Shown: positions 7,676 through 17,642 of the stretch, in pieces
How the letters are laid out: each line of letters begins with the position of its first letter
Position numbering within the stretch: position 1 is the stretch's first letter
Assembly (NCBI RefSeq): GCF_003429095.1
Contig: NZ_QVTE01000008.1
Location: 248,001 to 312,000, forward strand
DNA: 64,000 nt
Source of the DNA: Peribacillus saganii
GTDB taxonomy: Bacteria; Bacillota; Bacilli; Bacillales; DSM-1321
Reading direction: 5' to 3'
Position numbers and translations under genes: made by a program
Notes under the pieces: generated by a model
Told to the model about the DNA's origin: nothing
Databases searched by the model: none
Seen by the model: the letters and a program-made list of their open reading frames with translations, nothing else

Positions 7676-8326
7676 GTGTTTAAACATATAAAGCCTTTTG
7701 CACTTATCATATTAGCAGCTATCTTCTTAACAGGCTGCCTGAACGGATCTCCAGAAGAAAAAATTTTTAAAATTCTGGAAGAGGTGGTGGTTAAAGAAAA
7801 TGGGTTTAAGGAGCAGCAGACGCCGCTTGTGGACTTAGAAAAGAAGGAATCGGACATCTATTCACAGATCATTAAGCTTGGAATAAAGGATTATGATAAA
7901 ATTGTGTCTCTTTCCAATGAAGCCCTGCAAAATATCGATAAAAGGGAAGAACATATAAAAAAGGAACATGACAGCATTGGAGAGGCAGAGAAAGAATTCA
8001 AAAAGATTGAAGAACTAATTAAAGACATTGAAAAAGAAGATGCCAGGAATAAGGCAATAAAATTAAATAATACAATGAAAGAACGCTTTAAAGTACACGA
8101 AATCCTATATAAAGCGTATCTGGAAAGCCTGAAGAAAGACCGGGAACTGTATGGACTATTTAAACAAAAAGATTTGAGAATGGAAGACCTTCAAAAGAAA
8201 ATAGATGAAGTTAACCAAACCTATGATAAAGTTATAAAAGAAAATGATAAGTTCAATAAATTAACAGAAGAGTATAACAAAGAAAAGATGGAGTTCTATA
8301 AAAGTGCTGGCCTGAAAGTTTCTTAA
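7676..8326 (+). CDS. ykyA: Cell-wall-associated lipoprotein YkyA
   Basis: Exported lipoprotein of 216 residues. The signal peptide ends in the lipobox LTGC with the lipidated Cys at residue 21. The rest is an almost entirely alpha-helical, Lys/Glu-rich chain with coiled-coil character (about 60-205), as in the YkyA family of putative cell-wall-binding lipoproteins. The GTG at 7676 follows a GGGGGA site. The position directly upstream of pdhA, on the same strand, matches B. subtilis. The biochemical role is not known. A messy hairpin with a nine-T tract (about 8370-8429) may end its transcript. Confidence 0.82.
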   Translation: MFKHIKPFALIILAAIFLTGCLNGSPEEKIFKILEEVVVKENGFKEQQTPLVDLEKKESDIYSQIIKLGIKDYDKIVSLSNEALQNIDKREEHIKKEHDSIGEAEKEFKKIEELIKDIEKEDARNKAIKLNNTMKERFKVHEILYKAYLESLKKDRELYGLFKQKDLRMEDLQKKIDEVNQTYDKVIKENDKFNKLTEEYNKEKMEFYKSAGLKVS

Positions 8327-8369
8327 AATTAATCAAAAGGACAGTATTTCTTCTATCATAATAAGCCGT

Positions 8370-8429
8370 TTTGGGGACTGCCACAGGGCATTTTGAGTGG
8401 TGCTGGTTCCTAAAGGGGCTTTTTTTTTG
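8370..8429 (+). terminator. Probable terminator between ykyA and pdhA
   Basis: An imperfect long hairpin (outer pairing AGCC with GGCT) is followed directly by nine T residues. Confidence 0.5.
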
Positions 8430-8693
8430 TTAAAACATAATTCCACCTTGGTGTGGTATTTGAAACTATTTCTGAAATCTATTGACCGTCATCGTGTGTA
8501 AATTTGGCCAAAAATAGGAATGATAGACAATAGGCGAAAAATGTTTTTATGGTGAGCCGAGCTGTTAAATAAAGGATTTTTTTTAGTTATAGTACAGTTA
8601 TTCATATTGATATGTAACAGATTGCTGTCTAAGGAGGATTCAATCTAAAGTATTGTTCGTAATCTTATGCTGTGAAATTGTTGTGCTTAGTAT

Positions 8694-8722
8694 TTGACTA
8701 AAAATATTTTGTTGGGTAAACT
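8694..8722 (+). promoter_or_regulatory. Candidate pdh operon promoter in an ~800-bp upstream gap
   Basis: TTGACT (8694-8699) and TAAACT (8717-8722) are 17 bp apart, giving a leader of about 400 nt before pdhA. The 8430-9123 gap holds no convincing gene. A strong AAGGAGG at 8631-8637 is not followed by a usable reading frame. Confidence 0.5.
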
Positions 8723-8854
8723 TGAAAATGGAATAAAGCATTGTATCATTTTAGCGGACGAAAGTATTAGTACAGCACGCATTGCCTAGATGGTGCACAA
8801 AACAAAACATGTTTCAGCGCTGGTGGACGTGGAAAATAACGAATGGTTTGTTTC

Positions 8855-8903
8855 TTTGCGGAAAGGAAAATATAAATAATTGTATTTACCTTTAACACGC
8901 AAA
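8855..8903 (+). repeat. Inverted repeat in the pdh leader
   Basis: The arms TTTGCGGAAAGG (8855-8866) and CCTTTAACACGCAAA (8889-8903) can form a bulged stem (TTTGCG/CGCAAA and AAAGG/CCTTT) with an AT-rich loop. It lies inside the predicted pdhA leader, so it could be an operator or an mRNA stability element. Confidence 0.45.
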
Positions 8904-9006
8904 AAGCAGAACAAGGATCAGTGCGCCGGTATGGAACCTAATTACATAACAACATGATTCCATAGGAGATCACTGGTTGAATATTAATCATGTGTCCCTC
9001 TAATAG

Positions 9007-10239
<1,233 letters not shown>

Positions 10240-10242
10240 GCC

Positions 10243-11220
10243 ATGGCTCAAATGACAATGATTCAAGCAATTACGGATGCAATGCGTACAGAAATGCGCA
10301 GGGATGAAAAAGTCCTTGTTTTCGGTGAAGACGTTGGTGTAAACGGCGGTGTATTCCGTGCAACAGAAGGATTGCAGAATGAATTTGGTGAAGAACGTAT
10401 TTTTGATACGCCGCTGGCTGAATCCGGAATCGGCGGTCTGGCAATCGGGCTTGGACTTCAAGGCTTCAGACCTGTAATGGAACTGCAGTTCTTTGGTTTC
10501 GTTTTTGAAGTAATGGACTCCATTGCTGGACAAATGGCTCGTATGCGCTATCGTTCAGGCGGCCGCTACACCTCACCTGTAACGATCCGTTCTCCTTTCG
10601 GAGGAGGAGTTCATACTCCTGAAATGCATGCTGATAACCTGGAAGGGTTAATGGCTCAGTCTCCGGGTTTAAAAGTAGTTATCCCTTCAACTCCTTATGA
10701 TGCAAAAGGTTTGCTGATTTCTGCTATCCGTGATAACGATCCTGTTATTTTCCTTGAACATATGAAACTTTACCGTTCTTTCCGCCAGGAAGTTCCAGAA
10801 GGCGAATATACTATTCCTATCGGAAAAGCGGATGTGAAAAGAGAAGGAAGCGATCTTTCTATCATTACCTACGGAGCAATGGTGCATGAATCAATTAAAG
10901 CTGCCGAGGAGCTTGAAAAAGAAGGCTACTCAGTAGAAGTAGTTGACCTGCGTACGATCACTCCACTGGATATTGATACAATTATTGCTTCTGTTGAAAA
11001 GACAGGACGTGTAATCGTTGTTCAGGAAGCGCAGCGCCAGGCTGGTATCGCAGCACAAGTTGTAGCAGAAATTAATGAGCGTGCAATTCTTAGCCTGGAA
11101 GCTCCAGTATTGCGTGTTGCAGCAGCTGATACTGTGTTCCCATTCTCTCAAGCAGAGTCTGTATGGCTTCCAAACCATAAAGATATAATCGAAACGGCTA
11201 AAAAAGTACTTACGTTCTAA
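10243..11220 (+). CDS. pdhB: Pyruvate dehydrogenase E1 component, beta subunit
   Basis: E1 beta, 325 residues, which forms the alpha2-beta2 E1 heterotetramer and binds to the peripheral subunit-binding domain of E2. The N-terminal transketolase pyrimidine-binding domain includes [18 protein letters not shown] and [20 protein letters not shown]. The C-terminal domain carries [15 protein letters not shown] and the [13 protein letters not shown] stretch. It has its own Shine-Dalgarno sequence overlapping the pdhA end. Unusually, about 240 nt separate it from pdhC, and that gap is filled by a dispersed repeat. Confidence 0.97.
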   Translation: MAQMTMIQAITDAMRTEMRRDEKVLVFGEDVGVNGGVFRATEGLQNEFGEERIFDTPLAESGIGGLAIGLGLQGFRPVMELQFFGFVFEVMDSIAGQMARMRYRSGGRYTSPVTIRSPFGGGVHTPEMHADNLEGLMAQSPGLKVVIPSTPYDAKGLLISAIRDNDPVIFLEHMKLYRSFRQEVPEGEYTIPIGKADVKREGSDLSIITYGAMVHESIKAAEELEKEGYSVEVVDLRTITPLDIDTIIASVEKTGRVIVVQEAQRQAGIAAQVVAEINERAILSLEAPVLRVAAADTVFPFSQAESVWLPNHKDIIETAKKVLTF

Positions 11221-11253
11221 TAAATCTGAAAGTATAACTTTCTCAATTTATAC

Positions 11254-11430
11254 TGATGTCTAGCTCCAGCGCCAAGCAACTTTTTTTCCGTAGAAAAATA
11301 AAGCCCCGACGCATAGGACGCGGCGGTTTTAACCGTTCTTCCTTTATAAGGAAGTGCTAGCGTCGGCATTTGGCACAGGACGTGCCAGACTTTAGCCGAC
11401 GTTTCATTGGCGGGCACTTACGCTTTTCTT
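11254..11430 (+). repeat. Dispersed repeat copy A, inside the pdh operon
   Basis: An intergenic element of about 175 bp, bounded by TGTCTAGCTCCAGCGCC on the left and GGGCACTTACGCTTTT on the right. Its left part (GTAGAAAAATAAAGCCCCGAC and flanks) recurs almost unchanged at 17455-17640. It codes for nothing evident and is predicted to fold strongly (for example TTAACCG and CTTCCTTTATAAGGAAG blocks). Its place between pdhB and pdhC means it is probably transcribed. Confidence 0.8.
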
Positions 11431-11461
11431 AATAATCATTGATCAATAGGAGGTTGAAACC

Positions 11462-12814
11462 ATGTCATTCCAATTTAGGCTCCCAGATATCGGTGAAGGT
11501 ATCCATGAGGGTGAAATTGTAAAATGGTTCGTGAAGCCAGGAGATAAAGTGCAAGAAGACGACGTTCTTTGCGAAGTTCAAAACGATAAAGCGGTAGTTG
11601 AAATACCTTCTCCTGTTGCCGGAACTGTAGAAGAAATTCTTGTTGAAGAAGGTACCGTTGCGATCGTTGGTGACGTTTTGGTTAAATTTGATGCACCTGG
11701 CTATGAGCATCTTCAATTCAAGGGCGACCATGAAGAAGGCGAACAGAAAACGGAAGCACAGGTGCAATCCACTGCAGAAGCAGGCCAGGATATGCAAAAA
11801 GAAACTCAAGGCACTGAACAGCCAGCAGCTGCTACAGGTGCCGGCGCACAGCCACAGGCTGATGTCGATCCTAATCGCAGGATCATTGCAATGCCTTCTG
11901 TCCGCAAATATGCGCGAGAAAAAGGCGTTGATATCCGACAGGTAGCTGGTTCAGGCGACAATGGACGTGTAATGAAAGAAGATATCGATGCATTTGCAGC
12001 TGGAGGCGGACAAGCTGCTGCAGCCCCTGGACAGCAAGAAGCAACGGCTCCTGCTCCAGCAGAAACAAAGGAAACAAAAGCTCCAGCTGCTGCAGCAATT
12101 CCTGCTGGACAATATCCGGAAACACGTGAAAAAATGAGCGGAATCCGTAAAGCGATTGCTAAAGCTATGGTTAATTCCAAGCATACTGCACCTCACGTAA
12201 CATTAATGGATGAAGTGGAAGTTACGAAGCTTGTAGCACACCGTAAACAATTCAAGGATGTTGCCGCACAAAAAGGAATTAAGCTTACATTCCTGCCTTA
12301 TGTGGTAAAAGCATTAACAAGTGCACTGCGTGAATTCCCTGCGCTAAATACATCACTTGATGACGCAACAAACGAAATCATCCATAAGCATTACTACAAT
12401 ATCGGAATTGCAGCCGATACTGAAAAAGGCTTATTGGTTCCTGTCGTGAAGGATGCTGACCGCAAATCAGTGTTCAACATTTCCAATGAGATCAATGAAC
12501 TGGCTGGAAAAGCACGTGATGGAAAACTTGCTCCAGATGAAATGAAAGGTGCTTCTTGCACAATTTCCAACATCGGATCAGCTGGAGGACAATGGTTCAC
12601 TCCTGTCATCAACCATCCTGAAGTTGCAATCCTTGGAATTGGACGCATTGCTGAAAAAGCCATCGTTAAGAATGGTGAAATCGTGGCAGCTCCAGTATTG
12701 GCACTTTCTTTAAGCTTTGACCACCGTATGATTGATGGTGCAACTGCACAAAACGCAATGAATCATATCAAGCGTTTGCTAAATGATCCAGATCTATTGT
12801 TAATGGAGGGATAA
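11462..12814 (+). CDS. pdhC: Pyruvate dehydrogenase E2, dihydrolipoyl acetyltransferase
   Basis: The 450-residue core protein of the complex, which transfers the acetyl group from lipoate to CoA. A single lipoyl domain occupies residues 1-80 with the lipoylated Lys43 in QNDKAVVEI. An Ala/Pro/Gln-rich linker follows (90-130), then the peripheral subunit-binding domain (135-175, [15 protein letters not shown]). A second Ala/Pro linker leads to the catalytic domain (about 220-450), with catalytic His421 in [10 protein letters not shown]. It starts with ATG behind AGGAGG. pdhD follows after 3 nt. The linkers are rich in GCA/GCT codons. Confidence 0.97.
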   Translation: MSFQFRLPDIGEGIHEGEIVKWFVKPGDKVQEDDVLCEVQNDKAVVEIPSPVAGTVEEILVEEGTVAIVGDVLVKFDAPGYEHLQFKGDHEEGEQKTEAQVQSTAEAGQDMQKETQGTEQPAAATGAGAQPQADVDPNRRIIAMPSVRKYAREKGVDIRQVAGSGDNGRVMKEDIDAFAAGGGQAAAAPGQQEATAPAPAETKETKAPAAAAIPAGQYPETREKMSGIRKAIAKAMVNSKHTAPHVTLMDEVEVTKLVAHRKQFKDVAAQKGIKLTFLPYVVKALTSALREFPALNTSLDDATNEIIHKHYYNIGIAADTEKGLLVPVVKDADRKSVFNISNEINELAGKARDGKLAPDEMKGASCTISNIGSAGGQWFTPVINHPEVAILGIGRIAEKAIVKNGEIVAAPVLALSLSFDHRMIDGATAQNAMNHIKRLLNDPDLLLMEG

Positions 12815-12817
12815 TTC

Positions 12818-14227
12818 ATGGTAGTAGGAGATTTTCCAATTGAAACAGATACTCTTGTCATTGGTGCAGGTCCTGGCGGGTATGTAGCAGCAATCCGTGC
12901 AGCGCAGCTCGGGCAAAAAGTAACAATCGTTGAAAAAGGAACTCTTGGAGGGGTTTGCCTAAATGTCGGCTGTATCCCTTCAAAAGCTTTAATTTCTGCT
13001 GGGCATCGTTATGAGCATGCTAAGCATTCTGAAGACATGGGAATCAGTGCTGAAAACGTGACTGTTGACTTTTCAAAGGTACAAGCCTGGAAAGGTACTG
13101 TAGTTAAAAAGCTGACAGGCGGCGTTGAAGGCTTATTGAAAGGCAATAAAGTGGACATCGTCAGTGGTGAAGCATATTTTGTGGACGCAAACTCTGTCCG
13201 TGTTATGACGGAAAACTCTGCACAGACATACACTTTTAAAAATGCAATTATTGCGACGGGTTCCACACCAATCGAATTGCCTGCATTTAAATACAGCAAG
13301 CGCGTGATTAACTCAACTGGTGCCCTTGCTCTTCAAGAAATACCGTCATCAATGGTCGTTATTGGCGGAGGCTATATTGGCACAGAGCTTGGCGGTGCAT
13401 ATGCGAATTTCGGAACAAAGGTAACGATTCTAGAAGGCATGGATGAAATCCTTTCCGGTTTTGAAAAGCAAATGTCTGCTTTAGTAAAACGTAATCTAAA
13501 GAAAAAAGGTGCTGAAATCATCACAAAGGCATCAGCTAAAAGTGTTGAGGAAACTGAAAATGGCGTTGTTGTAACATATGAAGCTAAAGGTGAAGAGCAG
13601 AAGGTGGAAGCTGATTATGTACTAGTAACAGTTGGACGCCGTCCAAACACTGATGAACTTGGCCTTGAGCAATTAGGCATTAAAATGTCTGACCGGGGCG
13701 TAATCGAAATTGATAAACAATGCCGCACAAGTGTAAGCAATATTTATGCAATTGGTGACATCGTTCAAGGGCCGCCATTGGCACACAAAGCTTCTTATGA
13801 AGGTAAGATTGCTGCCGAAGCAATTGCTGGCCATTCATCTGAAATCGACTATCTGGCAATCCCTGCAGTAGTATTCTCTGAGCCTGAACTAGCTTCAGTT
13901 GGATATACTGAAAAGCAGGCAAAAGATGAAGGTATCGATGCAGCCGCTGCTAAATTCCCATTTGCAGCAAATGGACGTGCTTTGTCACTGAACATGACAG
14001 ACGGCTTTATGAAGCTTGTTACCCGGAAAGAAGACGGCTTGGTAATTGGGGCCCAAATCGCCGGACCAGGCGCTTCTGATATGATCGCAGAACTTGGTTT
14101 AGCAATTGAAGCGGGTATGACAGCCGAAGACATTGCCATGACTATTCACGCTCACCCAACATTAGGTGAAATCACGATGGAAGCTGCTGAAGTAGCACTT
14201 GGCAGCCCAATCCATATCATTAAATAA
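12818..14227 (+). CDS. pdhD: Dihydrolipoyl dehydrogenase (E3)
   Basis: FAD-containing E3, 469 residues, which reoxidises dihydrolipoamide with NAD+ in the pyruvate dehydrogenase complex and may serve other 2-oxoacid complexes. The FAD-binding [15 protein letters not shown], the redox disulfide Cys47-Cys52 ([13 protein letters not shown]), the NAD-binding [10 protein letters not shown], the second FAD motif YAIGDIV and the C-terminal active site HAHPTLGE are all present. It is the last gene of the operon. A strong terminator follows at 14238-14286. Confidence 0.97.
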   Translation: MVVGDFPIETDTLVIGAGPGGYVAAIRAAQLGQKVTIVEKGTLGGVCLNVGCIPSKALISAGHRYEHAKHSEDMGISAENVTVDFSKVQAWKGTVVKKLTGGVEGLLKGNKVDIVSGEAYFVDANSVRVMTENSAQTYTFKNAIIATGSTPIELPAFKYSKRVINSTGALALQEIPSSMVVIGGGYIGTELGGAYANFGTKVTILEGMDEILSGFEKQMSALVKRNLKKKGAEIITKASAKSVEETENGVVVTYEAKGEEQKVEADYVLVTVGRRPNTDELGLEQLGIKMSDRGVIEIDKQCRTSVSNIYAIGDIVQGPPLAHKASYEGKIAAEAIAGHSSEIDYLAIPAVVFSEPELASVGYTEKQAKDEGIDAAAAKFPFAANGRALSLNMTDGFMKLVTRKEDGLVIGAQIAGPGASDMIAELGLAIEAGMTAEDIAMTIHAHPTLGEITMEAAEVALGSPIHIIK

Positions 14228-14237
14228 AATAAGTATA

Positions 14238-14286
14238 AGTCGGTCAAGGCCCGCTAAAAGCGGTGCCTGTGACCGGCTTTTTTTAT
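14238..14286 (+). terminator. pdh operon terminator
   Basis: A long hairpin with outer arms AGTCGGTCA and TGACCGGCT and an inner CCGCT-AAA-AGCGG helix is followed by seven T. Confidence 0.9.
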
Positions 14287-14373
14287 TGTTAAAGGTATCA
14301 GCTTTTAGTAATTAAAGGCTATGCCTGTACATATATTTAGATTTACTAGAAGAAATGTCAGGAGTTGGCCGTT

Positions 14374-14619
14374 GTGAAGACCTATATCGTTTTTTTATTT
14401 CAAATGATGATATGGAGCGGGTATTCTGTAGTGGAATGGCTGTCTGATCACGATAGACTATTTTTTAATGCAGGAATGTTTGTCATTTTTTCGTATCTAG
14501 CCGTTTATACTGGAAAAGCAATGCTACAATCAGGGAGGAAAACGGCATGTATTACAATCGTTAGCTTAGTGAGCTATTCAGGGCTGCACTTGCTTTTTCG
14601 CATATTTCTTCCATATTAA
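14374..14619 (+). CDS. Small integral membrane protein, unknown
   Basis: A protein of 81 residues with three predicted membrane helices (about 2-18, 25-42 and 53-78), short loops and no recognisable motif. The GTG at 14374 stands 9 nt after AGGAG; the in-frame TTG at 14365 overlaps that site. It lies between pdhD and a deacetylase lipoprotein, where B. subtilis has slp. I do not recognise the family. Confidence 0.6.
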   Translation: MKTYIVFLFQMMIWSGYSVVEWLSDHDRLFFNAGMFVIFSYLAVYTGKAMLQSGRKTACITIVSLVSYSGLHLLFRIFLPY

Positions 14620-14697
14620 TTGCCCAAAAGTGAAAGATAACAGTATCATAGAGATGAGCAACAATGGCAGATTCGAATATCAACAAGGAGGACATCC

Positions 14698-15531
14698 ATG
14701 AAATGGAAAATGATAGCATTCATGGCAGCCTTTTTCCTGTTAGCCGGGTGTGGTCCAATTGAGGAAACAGCTAAGCCTGAAAAAACGCAAACTCCCCCGG
14801 CAGCAAATGAAGCTGCGAGCAAAGAAGAGAAGAACCCAGAACAACAGGTAAAGCAAGCGGAGCCTGCAAAAGACGCGGCTCTGCCTCTTACTCCCGCCTA
14901 CAGGCTAAATCCTGGCAACTGGACTATCAAACCTATAGCAGGGGAGAATCCAAAGGTGGTACTTCTTACTATTGATGATGTACCCGATCAAAATGCACTC
15001 CAAATCGCAAAGTCACTTCAATCTTTGGGTGTAAAGGCGATTTTCTTTGTGAATGGACATTTTATTGATTCTGAAAATGAAAAACTGGTTCTGAAGCAAA
15101 TCGATCAAATGGGGTTTATGATTGGCAACCATACATTCAATCATAAAACTTTGAAGGAACTATCTGAGTTTGAGCAATATAATGAAATAGTTAAGGTGAA
15201 CGATGCAGTTGAACAGATAATTGGTAAACGCCCAAAGTTTTTCAGGGCGCCATTTGGAATCAACACTGACTATTCCCGAAAAATCGTCGAAGATGAAAAA
15301 ATGCTATTGATGAATTGGACATATGGATATGACTGGGAAAAAGATTACCGAAACAAAGCAGCTTTGGAGAAAATAATGGTAAACAGTCCGTATTTAACAA
15401 ATGGTGCAAATCTGCTGCTGCATGACCGAGTCTGGACAAGCCAGGCTATGCCTCAGATCGTAAAAGGCCTCCAGACAAAAGGTTATGAAATACTTGACCC
15501 TGCATTATTAGAGACTCCAACAAATGATTAG
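14698..15531 (+). CDS. Lipoprotein polysaccharide deacetylase (NodB domain)
   Basis: Exported lipoprotein of 277 residues. The signal peptide ends with LLAGC, lipidated at Cys18, followed by an acidic/Pro/Gln-rich linker (20-65). The NodB carbohydrate-esterase family 4 domain covers ~80-265. Motif 1 is TIDDVPD (the second Asp would bind metal), motif 2 is HTFNH (two His ligands), motif 3 is RAPFG, and LLLHD near the end gives the catalytic His. It would act outside the membrane on N-acetylated glycans such as peptidoglycan. The exact substrate is unknown. The ATG at 14698 follows AAGGAGG. Confidence 0.87.
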   Translation: MKWKMIAFMAAFFLLAGCGPIEETAKPEKTQTPPAANEAASKEEKNPEQQVKQAEPAKDAALPLTPAYRLNPGNWTIKPIAGENPKVVLLTIDDVPDQNALQIAKSLQSLGVKAIFFVNGHFIDSENEKLVLKQIDQMGFMIGNHTFNHKTLKELSEFEQYNEIVKVNDAVEQIIGKRPKFFRAPFGINTDYSRKIVEDEKMLLMNWTYGYDWEKDYRNKAALEKIMVNSPYLTNGANLLLHDRVWTSQAMPQIVKGLQTKGYEILDPALLETPTND

Positions 15532-15544
15532 GATGAAAGTAAAA

Positions 15545-15574
15545 AGGCACCTTAACTAAACAAGGTGTCTTTTG
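15545..15574 (+). terminator. Terminator of the deacetylase gene
   Basis: The arms GGCACCTT and AAGGTGTC are followed by TTTTG. The next 310 nt (15577-15885) show no coding signal on either strand. Confidence 0.65.
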
Positions 15575-15885
15575 ATGGCTTAAGAACAGATAACTTTTTT
15601 ACACATGTACGGATGGCCAGTAACTTTTGTTCTTAGAAAGGTAAAGTCCAGATGAATAGGGCAAGAAACGCTACAGCAGCGAATCATCGAACATATTATA
15701 GTGTCAGCTATGTGAGGATGTGCTGGCGACGGAATTTAGAACAGGACTGAGGTTGAAATAGCCTTTAATTTAAACCCTGCCAGAACTTGGTAGGCCTTCC
15801 TTTTGACCAGGGATCGTGCGGCTTCTCTTATGAAAAAGTGAAAATTGTCATAAAAAATGACATTACATCGTATTCTACAATTATA

Positions 15886-15917
15886 TAAAAAAACCAGATA
15901 CTTATTTCCACCTGGTA
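15886..15917 (-). terminator. Terminator of the DUF1885 gene
   Basis: On the minus strand, arms ACCAG and CTGGT are followed by seven T, just beyond the stop at 15926. Confidence 0.6.
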
Positions 15918-15925
15918 ATTGTTTC

Positions 15926-16360
15926 TTATTTGCGAGGATAAAAATACATTATCCGGTTATTGAAAAGATGTAATTCACCTTTCAGTTTTTTCGCAAGAAA
16001 TTTGCTGAATTCATTAGCTTTTCCTTTATCCCCATATGTAGAAGCCTGTGGCAGTGTTAATTGAATGTATGTTTGGATTCGCTCATGTTCATCATTATCA
16101 AAAACTTTTTCCTGGTCAACCCCAAGCAGGATCACGTTATACCGGTCGGCTTTTGATTGAAGGTACATCCATTTGCCTCGGCCTTCCTCTGTTTCCTTAA
16201 TCTCATAAGGAAACGCATTTTTACTATAATCCCAGTCAAGCTGATCACCTGTTTTTTCAGTAATGGTTTTATAATAATTAAACAATTCTTTGACCTCTTC
16301 AGTGGTAATGGTTTCCTTTGATGAACCAGGAACTAATTTTATATAAGCACTAGCAGACAT
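15926..16360 (-). CDS. DUF1885 family protein
   Basis: Cytoplasmic protein of 144 residues. The opening MSASAYIKLVPGSSKETI and the TGDQLDWDYSKNAFPYEI segment match the Bacillaceae DUF1885 family as I know it. The domain has been structurally solved for a Geobacillus member, but I know of no assigned function. The ATG at 16360 follows AAAGGGG. It is monocistronic, with its own terminator. There is no signal peptide or membrane segment. Confidence 0.7.
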   Translation of the reverse strand: MSASAYIKLVPGSSKETITTEEVKELFNYYKTITEKTGDQLDWDYSKNAFPYEIKETEEGRGKWMYLQSKADRYNVILLGVDQEKVFDNDEHERIQTYIQLTLPQASTYGDKGKANEFSKFLAKKLKGELHLFNNRIMYFYPRK

Positions 16361-16556
16361 TCCTTAATCCCCTTTCCCAGTCTTAAAATCATTTGCTATG
16401 TATTCTCTTGATGCCAAATTTCCCACGTTTCACCTATATTCTAGCATTATGACAAAGCAGCAGACAACACAATTCCCCATAGATTGTATTAAACTTGATT
16501 GAAGCTGATTTTTGAATTATAATAATATTCAGAAAATTAATTAGGAGGAAAACATT

Positions 16557-16856
16557 ATGGAACTGTTCGATAAATTGTATGATGAGCAGGAAAAAGTCAA
16601 GGTCCGGTTTGTTGGATTCACCACAGGGGACATTCGATTTGATTTTGGCATTGTGTATTCGAATATGTTCTTTGGCAAGCCGCTGGTGATTTGCATGCAA
16701 ACAGGCAGGTCAACCCTCCTTGAACAAAAAGATACAGAAGATACTGAACACCTAATGGATGTATTTAAACTAAAAGATAAAAAACATGCAAAAGATCTGG
16801 CTGAATTTTTCAGTGAAGCATTACCTGAAATTCCGTTCCAGGCTCAATACGAATAG
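16557..16856 (+). CDS. DUF3055 family protein
   Basis: Cytoplasmic protein of 99 residues. VRFVGFTTGDIRFDFGIVYSN and GKPLVICMQTGRSTLL are the conserved core of a small Firmicute family (DUF3055, also named SAV0927-like) of unknown function. It starts with ATG behind a TTAGGAGGA site and is followed immediately by a terminator, so it is a single-gene unit. The family name is from memory of conserved sequence. Confidence 0.68.
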   Translation: MELFDKLYDEQEKVKVRFVGFTTGDIRFDFGIVYSNMFFGKPLVICMQTGRSTLLEQKDTEDTEHLMDVFKLKDKKHAKDLAEFFSEALPEIPFQAQYE

Positions 16857-16862
16857 AATAAG

Positions 16863-16889
16863 GAGAGCCCTTGAACAGGCTCTTTTTTA
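16863..16889 (+). terminator. Terminator of the DUF3055 gene
   Basis: The arms GAGAGCC and GGCTCTT are followed by a T-rich tract. Confidence 0.8.
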
Positions 16890-16989
16890 TGCTGTGGAAA
16901 AAATAATGTCATACTAATAAAGCTTTAAAATCCTTTAATTTTATGTTTACCAACAGAAATATAGAATAAATGTTACATACAATTAAAGC

Positions 16990-17018
16990 TTGATTTTTTA
17001 AATGTGTTATATTATTAT
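16990..17018 (+). promoter_or_regulatory. Promoter of the SR1-type RNA
   Basis: TTGATT (16990-16995), 17 bp, TATTAT (17013-17018). The predicted start is near 17025, leaving about 45 nt before the SR1P start codon. Confidence 0.8.
17003..17013 (+). promoter_or_regulatory. Candidate CcpN operator within the sr1 promoter
   Basis: TGTGTTATATT matches the CcpN recognition sequence as I recall it (TRTGHYATAYW) at all 11 positions. It lies between the -35 and -10 boxes, where it would block the promoter. In B. subtilis CcpN represses sr1, gapB and pckA under glycolytic conditions. Confidence 0.65.
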
Positions 17019-17029
17019 AAAAGTAGAAA

Positions 17030-17043
17030 ATAAAACGCTTTCA
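17030..17043 (+). promoter_or_regulatory. Candidate cre (CcpA) site at the start of sr1
   Basis: ATAAAACGCTTTCA fits the catabolite-responsive element consensus (TGWAANCGNTNWCA) except at the first two bases. Just downstream of the start site it would act as a block to transcription. Confidence 0.6.
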
Positions 17044-17071
17044 AAAAACCAAAAGAAAAGGAGCTTGAATG

Positions 17072-17191
17072 ATGGGAACAATTGTATGCCAAACATGCAA
17101 CAGTACAATCGAACATTTTGAAAATGAGAAGGTACATGTACTTTACTCAAAATGTGATGGATGTCATTCTGGCCAATCTGACGAAGAATAA
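17072..17191 (+). CDS. sr1P: GapA-binding peptide SR1P
   Basis: A 39-residue peptide beginning MGTIVCQTCNSTIEHFENEK, with two CxxC pairs (CQTC near the start and CDGC near the end) that probably form a zinc knuckle. Length, the MGTIVCQ start and the second half closely match B. subtilis SR1P, which binds glyceraldehyde-3-phosphate dehydrogenase GapA and promotes its interaction with RNase J1 (known). AAAGGAG lies 8 nt before the ATG at 17072; an ATG at 17069 is directly adjacent and could also be used. Expression is probably limited to gluconeogenic conditions by the CcpN-like and cre-like sites. Confidence 0.85.
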   Translation: MGTIVCQTCNSTIEHFENEKVHVLYSKCDGCHSGQSDEE

Positions 17192-17342
17192 CTCTATTTA
17201 GTGGATTGTAAAAAAAGCGGCCGATTCATAAAACAAACTTGCCGTGTAAGCGAGATATTTTACAAAAAGCGAAAGCAAAGGCACGGTTGTGTTTATGCTG
17301 ATGAAAAGCCGATATATACTGTTGAATTCTTTCAAAAAAAAT

Positions 17343-17377
17343 AACCTTGCTGAAGATTGTTTCAGCAAGGTTTTCCT
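17343..17377 (+). terminator. sr1 terminator
   Basis: A 12-bp perfect hairpin with arms AACCTTGCTGAA and TTCAGCAAGGTT runs into TTTTCCTTT. Confidence 0.9.
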
Positions 17378-17454
17378 TTGTTACGAAAGAAATCATTGCC
17401 GTCCTTGGGGGGCCATGAATTAGGTGAAAAAATCAGTTAAACGAACAGTTGAAC

Positions 17455-17640
17455 AGCTTCAGCCCCCAGCAATTTTTTTCGTAGAAAAATAAAGCCCCGA
17501 CACACAGGACAAGGAACATTACGGAAGGGGAACATCGCAGCAGGACGTCACGAACTTAGTCGTTCTCTATCTCATAAGCCGAACGCCTGCCGGATGTAAC
17601 GGAAGTTAGTTGACGTTCCTCTTTCAGGGCGCTTCCGTAT
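17455..17640 (+). repeat. Dispersed repeat copy B, between sr1 and speA
   Basis: An element of about 185 bp. The segment around TAGAAAAATAAAGCCCCGAC and its upstream flank are nearly identical to copy A at 11254-11430. The right end, GGGCGCTTCCGTATTTC, corresponds to GGGCACTTACGCTTTT of copy A. It ends 2 bp before the speA stop codon, so it lies in the 3' flank of speA, where I see no separate terminator. Confidence 0.75.
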
Positions 17641-17642
17641 TT

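Larger units (their letters stand above)
17025..17376 (+). ncRNA. sr1: SR1-type dual-function RNA
   Basis: A single transcription unit runs from the promoter to the terminator at 17343-17377, encoding the 39-residue SR1P and about 150 nt of 3' non-coding RNA. In B. subtilis SR1 (about 205 nt) pairs with ahrC mRNA, encoding the arginine regulator, and also encodes SR1P. The present unit appears longer. Its location next to speA matches B. subtilis. I cannot test pairing with ahrC, which is outside the window. Confidence 0.72.

Noticed and set aside
11806-12196. Long minus-strand Ala/Ser-rich frames inside pdhC
   Set aside because: They are the reverse of the repetitive Ala/Pro linker codons of E2.
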